Shown here: positions 16,193 through 24,990 of the stretch, piece by piece
Layout of the letters: each line of letters starts with the position of its first letter
How positions within the stretch are numbered: position 1 is the stretch's first letter
Source of the DNA: Agrobacterium cucumeris
Lineage (GTDB): Bacteria > Pseudomonadota > Alphaproteobacteria > Rhizobiales > Rhizobiaceae
DNA length: 64,000 nucleotides
Assembly (NCBI RefSeq): GCF_030036535.1
Contig: NZ_CP080388.1
Span: forward strand, 1,669,001 to 1,733,000
Direction of reading: 5' to 3'
Made by a program: the position numbers and the translations under genes
Notes under the pieces: model-generated
Seen by the model: the letters and a program-made list of their open reading frames with translations, nothing else
The model's database searches: none
Told to the model about the DNA's origin: nothing

Positions 16193-17077
16193 TTGACCAT
16201 CTATGTCATGAAAGTCTCGTGCCCGGCGCGCAGCGGCATTGTTGCCGCCGTATCCGGATATCTCGCGCGGTCCGGCTGCAACATCAACGACAGTTCGCAA
16301 TTCACCGATCAGGAAACCGGCCGTTTTTTCATGCGGCTGAGCTTCGTTTCGGAACATGGGCTGGAGCGTGACGCCCTCTTTGAAGGCTTCGCACCGGTCG
16401 CCGCGGATTTCGACATGGATTACGATTTCCATGATCTCTCCCGCAAAACCAAGGTGGTGATCATGGTGTCGCGCTTTGGCCATTGCCTCAACGATCTGCT
16501 GTATCGCTCCCGCATCGGTGCGCTGCCGGTGAAAATCGTTGCGGTGATCTCCAATCATCTCGATTACCAGAAGCAGGTGGTGAACGAGGATATTCCCTTC
16601 CATCACATCCGCGTCACGCCGCAGACGAAACCGGAGGCCGAAGCGGAAATACTGCAGGTGGTGCAGGATACCGGTGCGGAACTCGTGGTTCTGGCGCGTT
16701 ACATGCAGGTTCTGTCGGACCGGCTCTGCCAGGAAATGTCGGGGCGCATCATCAACATCCATCATTCCTTCCTGCCATCGTTCAAGGGCGCCAACCCTTA
16801 CAAGCAGGCCTATGAGCGCGGTGTGCGGCTGATCGGCGCGACTGCCCATTACGTCACTGCCGATCTCGATGAGGGGCCGATCATCGAGCAGGATACGATC
16901 CGCGTGACCCATGCCCAGAGCGGTCTCGATTACGTCTCGCTTGGCCGCGATGTTGAAAGCCAGGTGCTTGCCCGCGCCATCCACGCCCATATTCACCACC
17001 GGGTCTTCCTCAACGGTAACAGAACCGTGGTGTTTCCGGCTTCGCCGGGGGAATATGTGTCCGAGCGCATGGGGTAA
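16193..17077 (+). CDS. purU: Formyltetrahydrofolate deformylase
   Basis: A 294-residue PurU. An N-terminal ACT domain (residues 1-80; CPARSGIVAAVSGYLARSGC) is followed by a formyltransferase-fold catalytic domain with NIHHSFLPSFKGANPY and DLDEGPIIEQD, which hold the Asn-His-Asp catalytic residues. It hydrolyses 10-formyl-THF to formate and THF. The start is a TTG at 16193 behind GGGGGAGCAGG. Following soxG by 56 bases, it probably regenerates free THF when sarcosine oxidation loads the folate pool. Confidence 0.92.
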   Translation: MTIYVMKVSCPARSGIVAAVSGYLARSGCNINDSSQFTDQETGRFFMRLSFVSEHGLERDALFEGFAPVAADFDMDYDFHDLSRKTKVVIMVSRFGHCLNDLLYRSRIGALPVKIVAVISNHLDYQKQVVNEDIPFHHIRVTPQTKPEAEAEILQVVQDTGAELVVLARYMQVLSDRLCQEMSGRIINIHHSFLPSFKGANPYKQAYERGVRLIGATAHYVTADLDEGPIIEQDTIRVTHAQSGLDYVSLGRDVESQVLARAIHAHIHHRVFLNGNRTVVFPASPGEYVSERMG

Positions 17078-17104
17078 GTGCAGCAGAGCGCGAGAGCGGG
17101 AGCT

Positions 17105-19195
17105 TTACTCTTCGGGCGGCGGCTCCATGTCGCCGCCCTGCTCCTCCTCCGGGCGCTTCGCGGACCGCGCGGCGGGATAGGCGCCCGTCATGCTGGCGAA
17201 CTGAATATCGTTTTCGGCAAATGCATCCTTCAACATCGAATAGGCCTTGCGCCGCACCACTGAGGATTGTCCGCCGGCGCGCAGCATCATGCCGAAACCG
17301 AGCGTCATGCCATATTCGCCGAAGTGCTCGACACCCTTCAGCTTGACGGTCTCGATGAGGAACGGCCCGAATTCCGGATCCTCTTTCAGTGCCTTGCCGA
17401 TCTCCTTGGTGATGGCCTTGACCTTGGCGATATCGGTATCGAAGGCGACGGTGACCATGAATTTATCGATCGACCAGTCACGGCTCATGTTTTCGACTGC
17501 GCCGAGCGACCCGAACGGCACGGTGAAAATCGGGCCGCGATGGTGGCGCAGCTTGACCGAGCGGATGCTGAAGGATTCCACGGTGCCGCGATAGGAACCG
17601 CTTTGAATATATTCGCCGACACGGAAAGCGTCATCGATCATGTAAAACACGCCGCTGATGATATCTTTCACCAGCGTCTGTGAGCCGAAACCGATGGCGA
17701 TGCCGAAAATGCCGGCGCTGGCCAGCAGCGGACCAATATTGACGCCGAGTTCCGAAAGCGCCGTCATGACGGCGACTGCGGCGATAATGATGCCGAGCAT
17801 GTTGCGCAGGATCGGCAGAATGGTCAAAAGCCGGTCGTCCTGCGGCTGGCCGCCGGAGTGGCCGCTCATTGCGTCGCCGACAGGGGCGCTCAATTCCAGC
17901 CGGCGGGCGATCATCGACTTGATGGCGATCCATATGAGATCGGCAAGCAGCAGGATGAGTGCGCCGTGCAGGACGCCGACGACGATGGAGGTGAGCAGGG
18001 CGCCGTCAGGCAGGGAATCCGGATGGGCGCGGACGAGGAAGATCAGCCAGACGATGGCCGTTCCGACGATGGCGAGCCGCACGCCGCGCTCGGCCAGAAC
18101 GGGGCGAAGGTCGCTCTCACTGTAACCGCCAATATCGGTTGCGAGTTTCCGTGCGGCGATGCCGAGCGTAGAGGCAAGGCCCGGCAGGACAAGCGCATAA
18201 AGCCCGATCCAGAACAGCACGCCTGCGCCGGCAAGGCGCAATCCGAAGAGGATGATGAGGCAGAAGATCAGCGCGACATCGATCGCCCGCGTCCGCTCAG
18301 AACCCGGATCGCCTCCGGGCCGCCGCCATATCCAGAGGCTGGCGAGCAGAAACAGGAGACCGACCATGCCAGTGGACAACAGACCGAGCGTATCGCGCGG
18401 AACGCCGAGATTTTCGAGCGTCCTGAGCAACGCCCAGCAAAACCCGGCAAGCGTTGCAAGCCAAGTCCAGCGGACGATCCAGAAATCACGCCGCGGGCTG
18501 GTTTCGCGGCCAACCACCTGTCGCAACAGGCCGGAAACGGCAAAAAGCACCGGCAGGAGAATGCTCACAACGAGCCAGGGCAGTAGAACGGCACTCAAAA
18601 GGGGCGGCCACTGGATGCTGAGAAACATGGCGGTTGCGACAAGGCCGTATCCGAACAGGGGCAGAAGCCGCCTCGACACGACAGCGGAGGCATATTTGCC
18701 GATATCCCCGCCGTTCCTGCGGGATGCGTGCATGACGATGATGCGGTTGGTGACAATGCCGCCTGCAAGGCCGGCGCCGAAGAGGATCAGCACATGCAGC
18801 AAAAAGATGAGGGGGCCGTAGACGCGGATCGCATCGCCGAGCCTCTCCCAGGCGGAAGTAATCTGCGAGGACATGACGGGCAGGTCGCCCATGATGCGGG
18901 CAAGATGTTCCCGCCGCTTGCTCGCCCATTGGTCGAGATCGCTCAACTGGCTTTGTGATGCCGTTTGCGGAGGCGGCTCCGCGCCAATTGTCGCAAGTTT
19001 CTGCGCGAGCAGGGCACGAACATCGTCCTGCCCGAGAAGTTGCAGCAACTGGTCAACCTTCTGCTCCGTCGTCTGTGCGGGGGAAAGGGCTTTTGCCGGT
19101 GGTGGCTCCTGCGCGGAAAGGCCGGTTATTCCCAGCACGAAAAATGCGATGACGGCAGCTGCAATACATCTGCAAAGGGAGGGAAGGGTTGTCAT
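17105..19195 (-). CDS. MscS family mechanosensitive channel, large form
   Basis: A 696-residue inner-membrane protein. It has a signal-like N-terminus (to about residue 30), a periplasmic charged segment rich in Gln/Asp (about 35-110), and many transmembrane helices. The MscS core lies near residues 470-640: the pore-lining helix LASAGIFGIAIGFGSQTLVK, then the beta domain with FRVGEYIQSGSYRGTVESFS. The tail is acidic (PEEEQGGDMEPPPEE). It opens under hypo-osmotic stress. The ATG at 19195 overlaps the stop of the ParB-like gene by 4 bases, so it is in an operon with that gene and a SulP transporter. Confidence 0.88.
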   Translation of the reverse strand: MTTLPSLCRCIAAAVIAFFVLGITGLSAQEPPPAKALSPAQTTEQKVDQLLQLLGQDDVRALLAQKLATIGAEPPPQTASQSQLSDLDQWASKRREHLARIMGDLPVMSSQITSAWERLGDAIRVYGPLIFLLHVLILFGAGLAGGIVTNRIIVMHASRRNGGDIGKYASAVVSRRLLPLFGYGLVATAMFLSIQWPPLLSAVLLPWLVVSILLPVLFAVSGLLRQVVGRETSPRRDFWIVRWTWLATLAGFCWALLRTLENLGVPRDTLGLLSTGMVGLLFLLASLWIWRRPGGDPGSERTRAIDVALIFCLIILFGLRLAGAGVLFWIGLYALVLPGLASTLGIAARKLATDIGGYSESDLRPVLAERGVRLAIVGTAIVWLIFLVRAHPDSLPDGALLTSIVVGVLHGALILLLADLIWIAIKSMIARRLELSAPVGDAMSGHSGGQPQDDRLLTILPILRNMLGIIIAAVAVMTALSELGVNIGPLLASAGIFGIAIGFGSQTLVKDIISGVFYMIDDAFRVGEYIQSGSYRGTVESFSIRSVKLRHHRGPIFTVPFGSLGAVENMSRDWSIDKFMVTVAFDTDIAKVKAITKEIGKALKEDPEFGPFLIETVKLKGVEHFGEYGMTLGFGMMLRAGGQSSVVRRKAYSMLKDAFAENDIQFASMTGAYPAARSAKRPEEEQGGDMEPPPEE

Positions 19196-19809
19196 TCGGT
19201 TCTCCCACACCAGCCGGGAAGATGTCGTGCGTCATGCGAGCGCGCCAGTTCCACGGCCTCGGCCATCGTCTCATCAAAGGAATGCCGCAGGTCTTTGCCG
19301 CTCACCCGGCGGCGAAAAAAATCCGCCCAGAGAAATTCGGTGAAGGGCGCTTCGATCTTGGCGAAACCGCCGGCATCGCGAACCGCGCCAGCCAGCGAGC
19401 GGAAAGGGTCGTCCTCGAGATCGACGATCCGTTTTGGCAACTCATCGATGGGACAACGCCTGCCGTCCGCGTTGAAAGGATAAACAAGACTGCGATGATC
19501 CATCACTGACCAGAATTCCTGCCGGCCGAGATGGGAGAGATCGGCAACAATGCTGGTCAGCACATGTTTTACGCCCTCGTCATGCAAAGCCAGCGCAAGA
19601 TGATGGTGATCGACCAGATAGAGACGCTGTTTATAGCCGATGACGACGGGCACCATGTGATGGCCGAGAAAATCAGGCCCTTTTTCTTCGCGGATGGCGG
19701 CCCATTGTTTGCGTTTGTTTTCCACCTCGCGAAGGCCGACCGTCATCTGCGTCGGCCTGAGCGCGGTGATTTCAACCGGGTTGAGATGGGGTTCAAGAGG
19801 CTGTGGCAT
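19192..19809 (-). CDS. ParB-like nuclease-fold protein of unknown role
   Basis: A 205-residue protein. The region VEITALRPTQMTVGLREVENK, then the HHMVPVVIGYKQRLYLVDHHH block, resembles putative ParB-like nuclease domain proteins (PF08857-type). The VDHHHLALAL stretch is the most distinctive part. There is no signal peptide and no membrane segment. It is sandwiched between sulP (17-base overlap) and the MscS gene (4-base overlap), and so is translationally coupled to two membrane proteins, which is an odd place for a ParB-like protein. A DNA-partition role is not supported by the context. Confidence 0.7.
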   Translation of the reverse strand: MPQPLEPHLNPVEITALRPTQMTVGLREVENKRKQWAAIREEKGPDFLGHHMVPVVIGYKQRLYLVDHHHLALALHDEGVKHVLTSIVADLSHLGRQEFWSVMDHRSLVYPFNADGRRCPIDELPKRIVDLEDDPFRSLAGAVRDAGGFAKIEAPFTEFLWADFFRRRVSGKDLRHSFDETMAEAVELARSHDARHLPGWCGRTE

Positions 19810-21424
19810 GATTGTTCTCCCGGCCCATGGCCGTGGTTACGGCATCATCGACGCTGAAACTGCTGCGCGCAACCAGGTCGCTCCCGCCACCGGCGAGCAG
19901 CAGGTCCCGGACATGGTCGTGCACGCGGGCGTAATAGACCGTGGTGTCGCCGCGCTGCATCGCCGCATCGAATTCCAGCAGCGCATCAAGCGCGGTGGAA
20001 TCCAGTTCGAAACTTTCCTCGAGACTGATGATCGCGACGCGCAGTTCCGGCCTTGCGGCGATGCGTTTGGTGACGGCGGCAAGGATCGGCTCGGCATTGC
20101 CGAAAAACAGCGGCTGCGCCGGGCGCAGGATAATCATGCCCGGTATGTCCTTGGCATCCGGATGGCGTTCCATGTCGACGAAATCATGGCTGTCGCCCAG
20201 CCTGCCGAGATGCATCACATGCGGCAGGGAAAGCCGACGGACGAAGACGGCGAAGGAAAGCGCGACGGCAACGAGCATGCCGTTCAGAACGCCGAATGCC
20301 AGCACGCCGGCGGCGGCGGCAAGTGCCAGCCAGGCATCATTGCCAAGCCGCCACAAGCGGATGATCGGCGTCGGATCAAGCGCGTGCAGCAGGGCGACGG
20401 CGATGATGGCTGCCAGCACCGCCTGCGGAATGAAGGCGAACCAGCCGGCGGCGAGCAGGCTGAAGATCGCAAGGCCGATTGCGGCGATGGCCGAGGCGAG
20501 GCGGCTCTGCGGGCCGACCGCTTCGCTTGCCGCACCGGCGGAAAAGCCGGCGCCGACCGGCATGCCCTGCACGGCGGCACTGGCGATATTGGCAAGCCCG
20601 AACGCCCGCAATTCGCGATTGGAATCGACATTTTCACCGTGCCGAAGCGAAAAGCTGCGGATCGTGCCCCAGGATTCCGCAAAGAGAATGAGGACCAGCG
20701 GCGGCGCAAAACGGGCGACATGCGCGACATCATCAAGGGATACCGAAAGCGGGCCTGCCCATATTCCGGCAAGATCGATGGTGCCGACAATGGCGACGCC
20801 GCGGCTTTGCAGATCAAGCAGCATCGAGACGGCGATGCCCGCCACAATCACGACAAGGCTGCCGGGAAGGATCGGGCGTTTACGCAGGAGGAGCAGTATG
20901 GCAAGCGCCGTGAGGCCGACAGCGATACTTTCGAGGCTCCAGTCTCGCGGATGGGAGAAGATCTGCAACAGGATCGCCAGAGGTTCGCCCGTTTGCTCCT
21001 TGATTCCAAAAAGGCTCGGCAATTGCTTGATCGTGATCAGAATGGCGAGACCGAAAGCAAAACCGCGCAGCACCGGACGCGAAATCACGCTCGACAGCGC
21101 GCCGAGCCGCGTGGCCGCCGCCAAGAGAAACAGAATGCCCACCAGTGCGACCGAAATGGCGACAAGCAGCATCTTCTGTGCCGGTGTGACGGAAAGCGTC
21201 GCGAGCATCGCGGCCAATATTGCGGCGGAGGAGGATGTGGGCGAGACGACCGCAAACCGGCTCTGGCCAAAAATGGCATAAACGATGCAGCCCATGATGG
21301 CTGCAAGAATGGCATGCTGGGCTGGAACGCCGGCGATTCCCGAATAGGCGATCGCTTCCGGCAGCATCAGGCCGGCGATCGACAATCCTGCAATCACATC
21401 ACGCCTGTTGAATGTCACGGACAT
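19793..21424 (-). CDS. SulP family anion transporter with STAS domain
   Basis: A 543-residue SLC26/SulP protein. Residues about 10-400 are membrane spanning, with the family signature near the start (AGLSIAGLMLPEAIAYSGIA). A C-terminal STAS domain lies at about 425-540 and includes EESFELDSTALDALLEFDAA. It should carry sulfate, bicarbonate or a related anion by proton or sodium symport; the substrate cannot be set from sequence. First gene of an overlapping three-gene operon with a ParB-like protein and an MscS channel. An 11-bp inverted repeat is 70-115 bases upstream. Confidence 0.88.
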   Translation of the reverse strand: MSVTFNRRDVIAGLSIAGLMLPEAIAYSGIAGVPAQHAILAAIMGCIVYAIFGQSRFAVVSPTSSSAAILAAMLATLSVTPAQKMLLVAISVALVGILFLLAAATRLGALSSVISRPVLRGFAFGLAILITIKQLPSLFGIKEQTGEPLAILLQIFSHPRDWSLESIAVGLTALAILLLLRKRPILPGSLVVIVAGIAVSMLLDLQSRGVAIVGTIDLAGIWAGPLSVSLDDVAHVARFAPPLVLILFAESWGTIRSFSLRHGENVDSNRELRAFGLANIASAAVQGMPVGAGFSAGAASEAVGPQSRLASAIAAIGLAIFSLLAAGWFAFIPQAVLAAIIAVALLHALDPTPIIRLWRLGNDAWLALAAAAGVLAFGVLNGMLVAVALSFAVFVRRLSLPHVMHLGRLGDSHDFVDMERHPDAKDIPGMIILRPAQPLFFGNAEPILAAVTKRIAARPELRVAIISLEESFELDSTALDALLEFDAAMQRGDTTVYYARVHDHVRDLLLAGGGSDLVARSSFSVDDAVTTAMGRENNHATAS

Positions 21425-21493
21425 GGGGTTGCGACCGTATCGGCGCTGATGGAGGCGATAAAACTTTCACCCGCTAAGATCACGATTCTCCAC

Positions 21494-21539
21494 CTTGTAT
21501 CCGCGATGAGATGAAGGTTTCACCCATTGCGGATACAAG
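21494..21539. repeat. Widely spaced 11-bp inverted repeat upstream of sulP
   Basis: CTTGTATCCGC (21494-21504) and GCGGATACAAG (21529-21539) are perfect inverted copies, with 35 bases between matching positions. They lie in the 243-base gene-free stretch 21425-21667 between sulP and the cupin gene. The spacing fits a dimer of DNA-binding dimers or two halves of an operator; a long-loop hairpin is also possible. No gene was seen in this stretch. Confidence 0.5.
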
Positions 21540-21667
21540 TCAAAGTTTAAATCGCGCGCCTGAAATATTTCGGTCTTTCCGGATTTGGCCATCAACTGCT
21601 CATCATCAGGCGGATGATGCGGACGTGCCCGTTTTAGACGCGTAACGGACACACCCGAATGGCAGTG

Positions 21668-22069
21668 TCAGCCGCCATATTGGTCGTCCGTCACCTTCTC
21701 CATCCAGTCCACCACCTTGCCGTCCTTGACCTCCTGAAGCGCAATATGGGTCATGGCGATATTGGGGGCTGCGCCATGCCAGTGCCTTTCTCCGGGTGCG
21801 AACCAGACGATATCGCCGGGCCGGATTTCTTCCACCGGGCCACCCTCGCGCTGCACAAGGCCGAAGCCGGAGACGACGATCAGTGTCTGGCCGAGTGGAT
21901 GGGTGTGCCAGGCGGTACGGGCACCGGGCTCGAAGGTGACCTGCGCACCCTGAACCCGCTCCGCATCGAAGGGATTGAACAGCGGATCAATGCGGACCGT
22001 GCCGGTGAACCAGTCTTCAGGCCCTTTGGCGGATACCCGGGTTCCTGCGCGCAATATTTCCATGGTCAT
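21668..22069 (-). CDS. Cupin domain protein
   Basis: A 133-residue single-domain cupin. The two metal-binding motifs are visible: motif 1 [20 protein letters not shown] (His, His, with Gln where Glu is common) and motif 2 [16 protein letters not shown]. It resembles the short cupins annotated as (R)-mandelonitrile lyase-like or carboxymuconolactone-associated proteins, but no pathway neighbour confirms any activity. The ATG at 22069 has AGGAG seven bases ahead; a longer in-frame reading has no such site. Confidence 0.82.
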   Translation of the reverse strand: MTMEILRAGTRVSAKGPEDWFTGTVRIDPLFNPFDAERVQGAQVTFEPGARTAWHTHPLGQTLIVVSGFGLVQREGGPVEEIRPGDIVWFAPGERHWHGAAPNIAMTHIALQEVKDGKVVDWMEKVTDDQYGG

Positions 22070-22288
22070 TCTCCTGCTTGGAATTGTGTGGTGATTTGAG
22101 GCGGGAATTCCACTGTTGTCCACAGCGGCGTTCAAACCTGATGGGGCGAACAGGCTCCAGACGTTTTTAAAAGCCGCAGGCTTCGATCATCTTGAGGATT
22201 TATCGCACCCTTTTGCGCGTATTTTGCGACAGTGTCAGCACTGATTTTACCTCCCTTCCAGACACCGCCAGAAAAATCCCGTTCGGGA

Positions 22289-22336
22289 TTGACTCGATTA
22301 TGAAAACGGTTACATTCGCTCATGTAAACGGTTTCA
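22289..22336 (+). promoter_or_regulatory. LacI-repressed promoter with two tandem operators
   Basis: TTGACT (22289-22294) and TACATT (22311-22316) with 16 bases between fit a sigma-70 promoter. Operator 1, TGAAAACGGTTACA (22301-22314), covers the spacer and -10. Operator 2, TGTAAACGGTTTCA (22323-22336), covers the likely start point. Both contain the LacI-family AAACGGTT core and are exactly 22 bases apart, two helical turns. They lie in the 301-base gene-free stretch 22070-22370, otherwise empty as far as can be seen, in front of the sugar importer operon whose fifth gene is a LacI regulator. Confidence 0.75.
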
Positions 22337-22370
22337 TTGGTTAAAAACCGTGCTTGGAGGAGCAAATTTC

Positions 22371-23393
22371 ATGTTTAGACATTTGATGGCTGCCGCCGCT
22401 TTGGTGCTGGCGGCCGGCACGTCCGCGTATGCCCAGGAGCAGAGCTTCAAGATCGGTCTTTCCAACTCGTTCGTCGGCAGCGAATGGCGCACGCAGATGA
22501 TCGAGGAAGCCCAGGCGGCCGCAAAGGCTTGGGGCGAAAAAGGCGTCAAGGTCGAAGTCGTCGTTCAAAGCGGCAATGTCGATGTGCAGGGGCAGATCGG
22601 CCACATCCGCAATTTCATGAACCAGGGCGTTGATGCGATCCTCATCAATCCCGGCAGCCCGACGGCTTTCGATCCGATCTTCGCGCAGGCCAAGGTGCGC
22701 AACATTCTCGTTATCGCCACCGACGCCGAAGTGTCCTCGAAGGATGCGATCTATGTCGGCATCGACCAGAAGGCATGGGCGGCACAGTCCGCGCAGTGGC
22801 TTGCGGATGCGCTTAAGGGCAAGGGAAGTGTCGTCGCCATCAACGGCATCGCCGGCAACCCGGCAAACGAAGCCCGCGTCGCCGGTTACCGCGAAGTGTT
22901 CAAGAAATATCCTGATATCAAGGTGCTGAACGAAGCCAATGCGAGCTGGGATCAGGCGCAGGGCCAGCAGGCCATGCAGAACCTGCTTGCCACCTATCCC
23001 GATATCAGCGGCGTCTGGGTTCAGGACGGCATGGCGGACGGCGCATGGCGCGCCATCGAAGCCGCCGGCAAGACCAAGGACATTGCCGCGACCGGTGAAA
23101 TCCGCAAGGACTTCATGACGCGCTGGGAAAAGGAAAAGTTCAATTCCGGTGCTTCGGTCAATCCTCCCGGTGTCATGGCCAGCGCGCTTAATGTTGCGGT
23201 GCTGAAGCTGCAGGGCAAGGAATTCAAGGACGGTATTTTCGGCGGCACCTATGGTAACGCCATCTATATTCCGATCCCCTTCGTCAGCAACGACAACCTT
23301 GCCGACAATATCAAGGCCGCCGATGGCAAGCCTGGTTACTGGTCAGTCACGGCAACCGTGACGCCGGAGCAGGCTGGCGAGTTCTTCAAGTAA
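22371..23393 (+). CDS. Sugar ABC importer, periplasmic binding protein
   Basis: A 340-residue ribose/xylose-type (peripla_BP_4) solute-binding protein. MFRHLMAAAALVLAAGTSA is a Sec signal peptide with cleavage after AYA (about residue 21). The mature protein starts with IGLSNSFVGSEWRTQMIEEA and carries the DAILINPGSPTAF hinge stretch. The ATG at 22371 follows GGAGGAG. First gene of a long plus-strand operon (importer, LacI, isomerase, oxidoreductase, then glycoside 3-dehydrogenase genes). The ligand is inferred to be a sugar, glycoside or its 3-keto form. Confidence 0.9.
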   Translation: MFRHLMAAAALVLAAGTSAYAQEQSFKIGLSNSFVGSEWRTQMIEEAQAAAKAWGEKGVKVEVVVQSGNVDVQGQIGHIRNFMNQGVDAILINPGSPTAFDPIFAQAKVRNILVIATDAEVSSKDAIYVGIDQKAWAAQSAQWLADALKGKGSVVAINGIAGNPANEARVAGYREVFKKYPDIKVLNEANASWDQAQGQQAMQNLLATYPDISGVWVQDGMADGAWRAIEAAGKTKDIAATGEIRKDFMTRWEKEKFNSGASVNPPGVMASALNVAVLKLQGKEFKDGIFGGTYGNAIYIPIPFVSNDNLADNIKAADGKPGYWSVTATVTPEQAGEFFK

Positions 23394-23496
23394 GACCGCT
23401 CTCGGGCTGGCGGTGAACGCCGGCCCGAACCACAATTTCGAGTGCGGAAAGGGCCTTGGCCATCCGCCTGTGACAAGCATTATTCGGGGACTTGCG

Positions 23497-24990
23497 ATGG
23501 CGAACGCTTTGGAAGCGGCCGGCATAACGAAGAATTTTGGCGCCGTGCGCGCGCTTTCCGCCGGCAGGCTGACCGTCGGTCGCGGTGAAATTCACGCGCT
23601 GCTGGGCGCCAATGGCTGCGGCAAGAGCACGCTTTGCAAGATCGTTGCGGGTGCGGTTGCGCCAACCAGCGGCACGATCCGGTTCAACGGCGCGGAAGTA
23701 CGCTTCAAAAGCCCACGTGACGCGGAAAATGCCGGCATCGCCCTGTTTTATCAGGAGCTGAGCCTCATTCCGCAGCTTTCCGTCGCCGATAACATCTTTC
23801 TCGGCCGCGAGCCGAAACGTGGCATTTTTGTTGACGGCAAAGCCCTGAAAGCCGAAGCGGCGAGACTAATCGCGCTGTTTGACGGCGTGGCGGGCGAGGG
23901 GCTGGAGCCGGACGCAATCGTTGGCAATCTGCCGCCGGATCAGCGCCAGCTGGTCGAAATCCTCAAGGTCTTCGCCCAGAATGCCAGCCTGATGATCATG
24001 GACGAGGCGACGGCGGCGCTCGATGGCCGCCAGTCCCAGCGCTTTTTCGAGATACTCCGGGCCAAGAAGGCCGACGGTATCTCGACCATCATGATTTCCC
24101 ACCGTCTCGACGAGGTTTTTGCGGTCTGCGACCGCATCACCGTGATGCGTAACGGCGCGACGATTTCCGAACTCGACACCGCAGCAACCACCCGCGAAGC
24201 CGTCGTGCACGACATGGTCGGCGATGTCCGCGCCGCACCCGCCCGCCAGCAGGGACGCGCTGCTGCCGCACCCAGCCTCAAGGTGACTGGTGTTGCGGGT
24301 GATGGCGTTCGTGGCGTTACCCTGGAAGCCTATCCGGGCGAAATCGTCGGTCTGGCCGGCCTGCAGGGGCAGGGGCAATCGGCCCTGCTGAAAGGCCTCT
24401 TCGGCGCCAGTCCCTTTGCAACAGGCCGAGTCCGCTTCGAGGGCCGTGAAATCACCATCAGCAAGCCTTCGCAGGCGGTTCATAGTGGTTTTGCCTATGT
24501 CTCTGGCGACCGTGGCCGTGACGCTTCCCTTCAGGGCCGGTCGATCTTCGAAAATCTCGTCGCGGCGCTGATGGTGCGCGAAAAGATGCGGTTGGTCCGT
24601 CCCGCGACTTTGAAGCCGCGGGTGCAGAAGGTCGCTGATGATATGAAGACGAAGTTTGCCGGCATGGACATGGCCATCGGCACGCTTTCCGGCGGCAACC
24701 AGCAGAAGATCTTCATTTCCCGCTGGCTTGCGACATCGCCGAAACTGCTTCTGCTGGATGATCCGACCAAGGGTATCGATCTTGGCGCCAAGGCCGACCT
24801 CTTCGCGCTGATGCGGCAACAGGCCGATGCCGGCGCGACCATCCTTCTTTATTCCTCGGAGGATGCGGAAATCCTCGAATATGCCGACCGCATTCTCGTG
24901 TTCAACGGCGGACGCATCTCTGCGGAACTGACCGGAGCCGACATGACATCCGTCAACATGACCCGCGCCGCCTATGGAGACGCCACATGA
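23497..24990 (+). CDS. Sugar ABC importer ATPase with two ABC domains
   Basis: A 497-residue RbsA/XylG-type ATPase. Domain 1 has Walker A GANGCGKST (near residue 37) and Walker B LMIMDEA. Domain 2 has the degenerate Walker A GLQGQGQS usual for the family, signature LSGGNQQK and Walker B LLLLDDPTKGIDLG. The ATG at 23497 has GGGGA seven bases upstream and gives the canonical start; an in-frame upstream start at 23413 is rejected. It overlaps the next permease gene by 4 bases. Confidence 0.92.
   Translation: MANALEAAGITKNFGAVRALSAGRLTVGRGEIHALLGANGCGKSTLCKIVAGAVAPTSGTIRFNGAEVRFKSPRDAENAGIALFYQELSLIPQLSVADNIFLGREPKRGIFVDGKALKAEAARLIALFDGVAGEGLEPDAIVGNLPPDQRQLVEILKVFAQNASLMIMDEATAALDGRQSQRFFEILRAKKADGISTIMISHRLDEVFAVCDRITVMRNGATISELDTAATTREAVVHDMVGDVRAAPARQQGRAAAAPSLKVTGVAGDGVRGVTLEAYPGEIVGLAGLQGQGQSALLKGLFGASPFATGRVRFEGREITISKPSQAVHSGFAYVSGDRGRDASLQGRSIFENLVAALMVREKMRLVRPATLKPRVQKVADDMKTKFAGMDMAIGTLSGGNQQKIFISRWLATSPKLLLLDDPTKGIDLGAKADLFALMRQQADAGATILLYSSEDAEILEYADRILVFNGGRISAELTGADMTSVNMTRAAYGDAT

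Noticed and set aside
19192..19809. The ParB-like gene as part of a plasmid partition (repABC or parAB) locus
   Set aside because: No ParA, RepC or parS-like repeats are near; the neighbours are membrane transport genes.
19694..21514. 606-codon plus-strand frame opposite sulP
   Set aside because: Low-complexity Arg/Gly/Asp-rich translation opposite a clear transporter gene.
22132..22365. 77-codon minus-strand frame over the sugar-operon promoter
   Set aside because: It covers both LacI operators and the promoter, has no ribosome site and no family resemblance.
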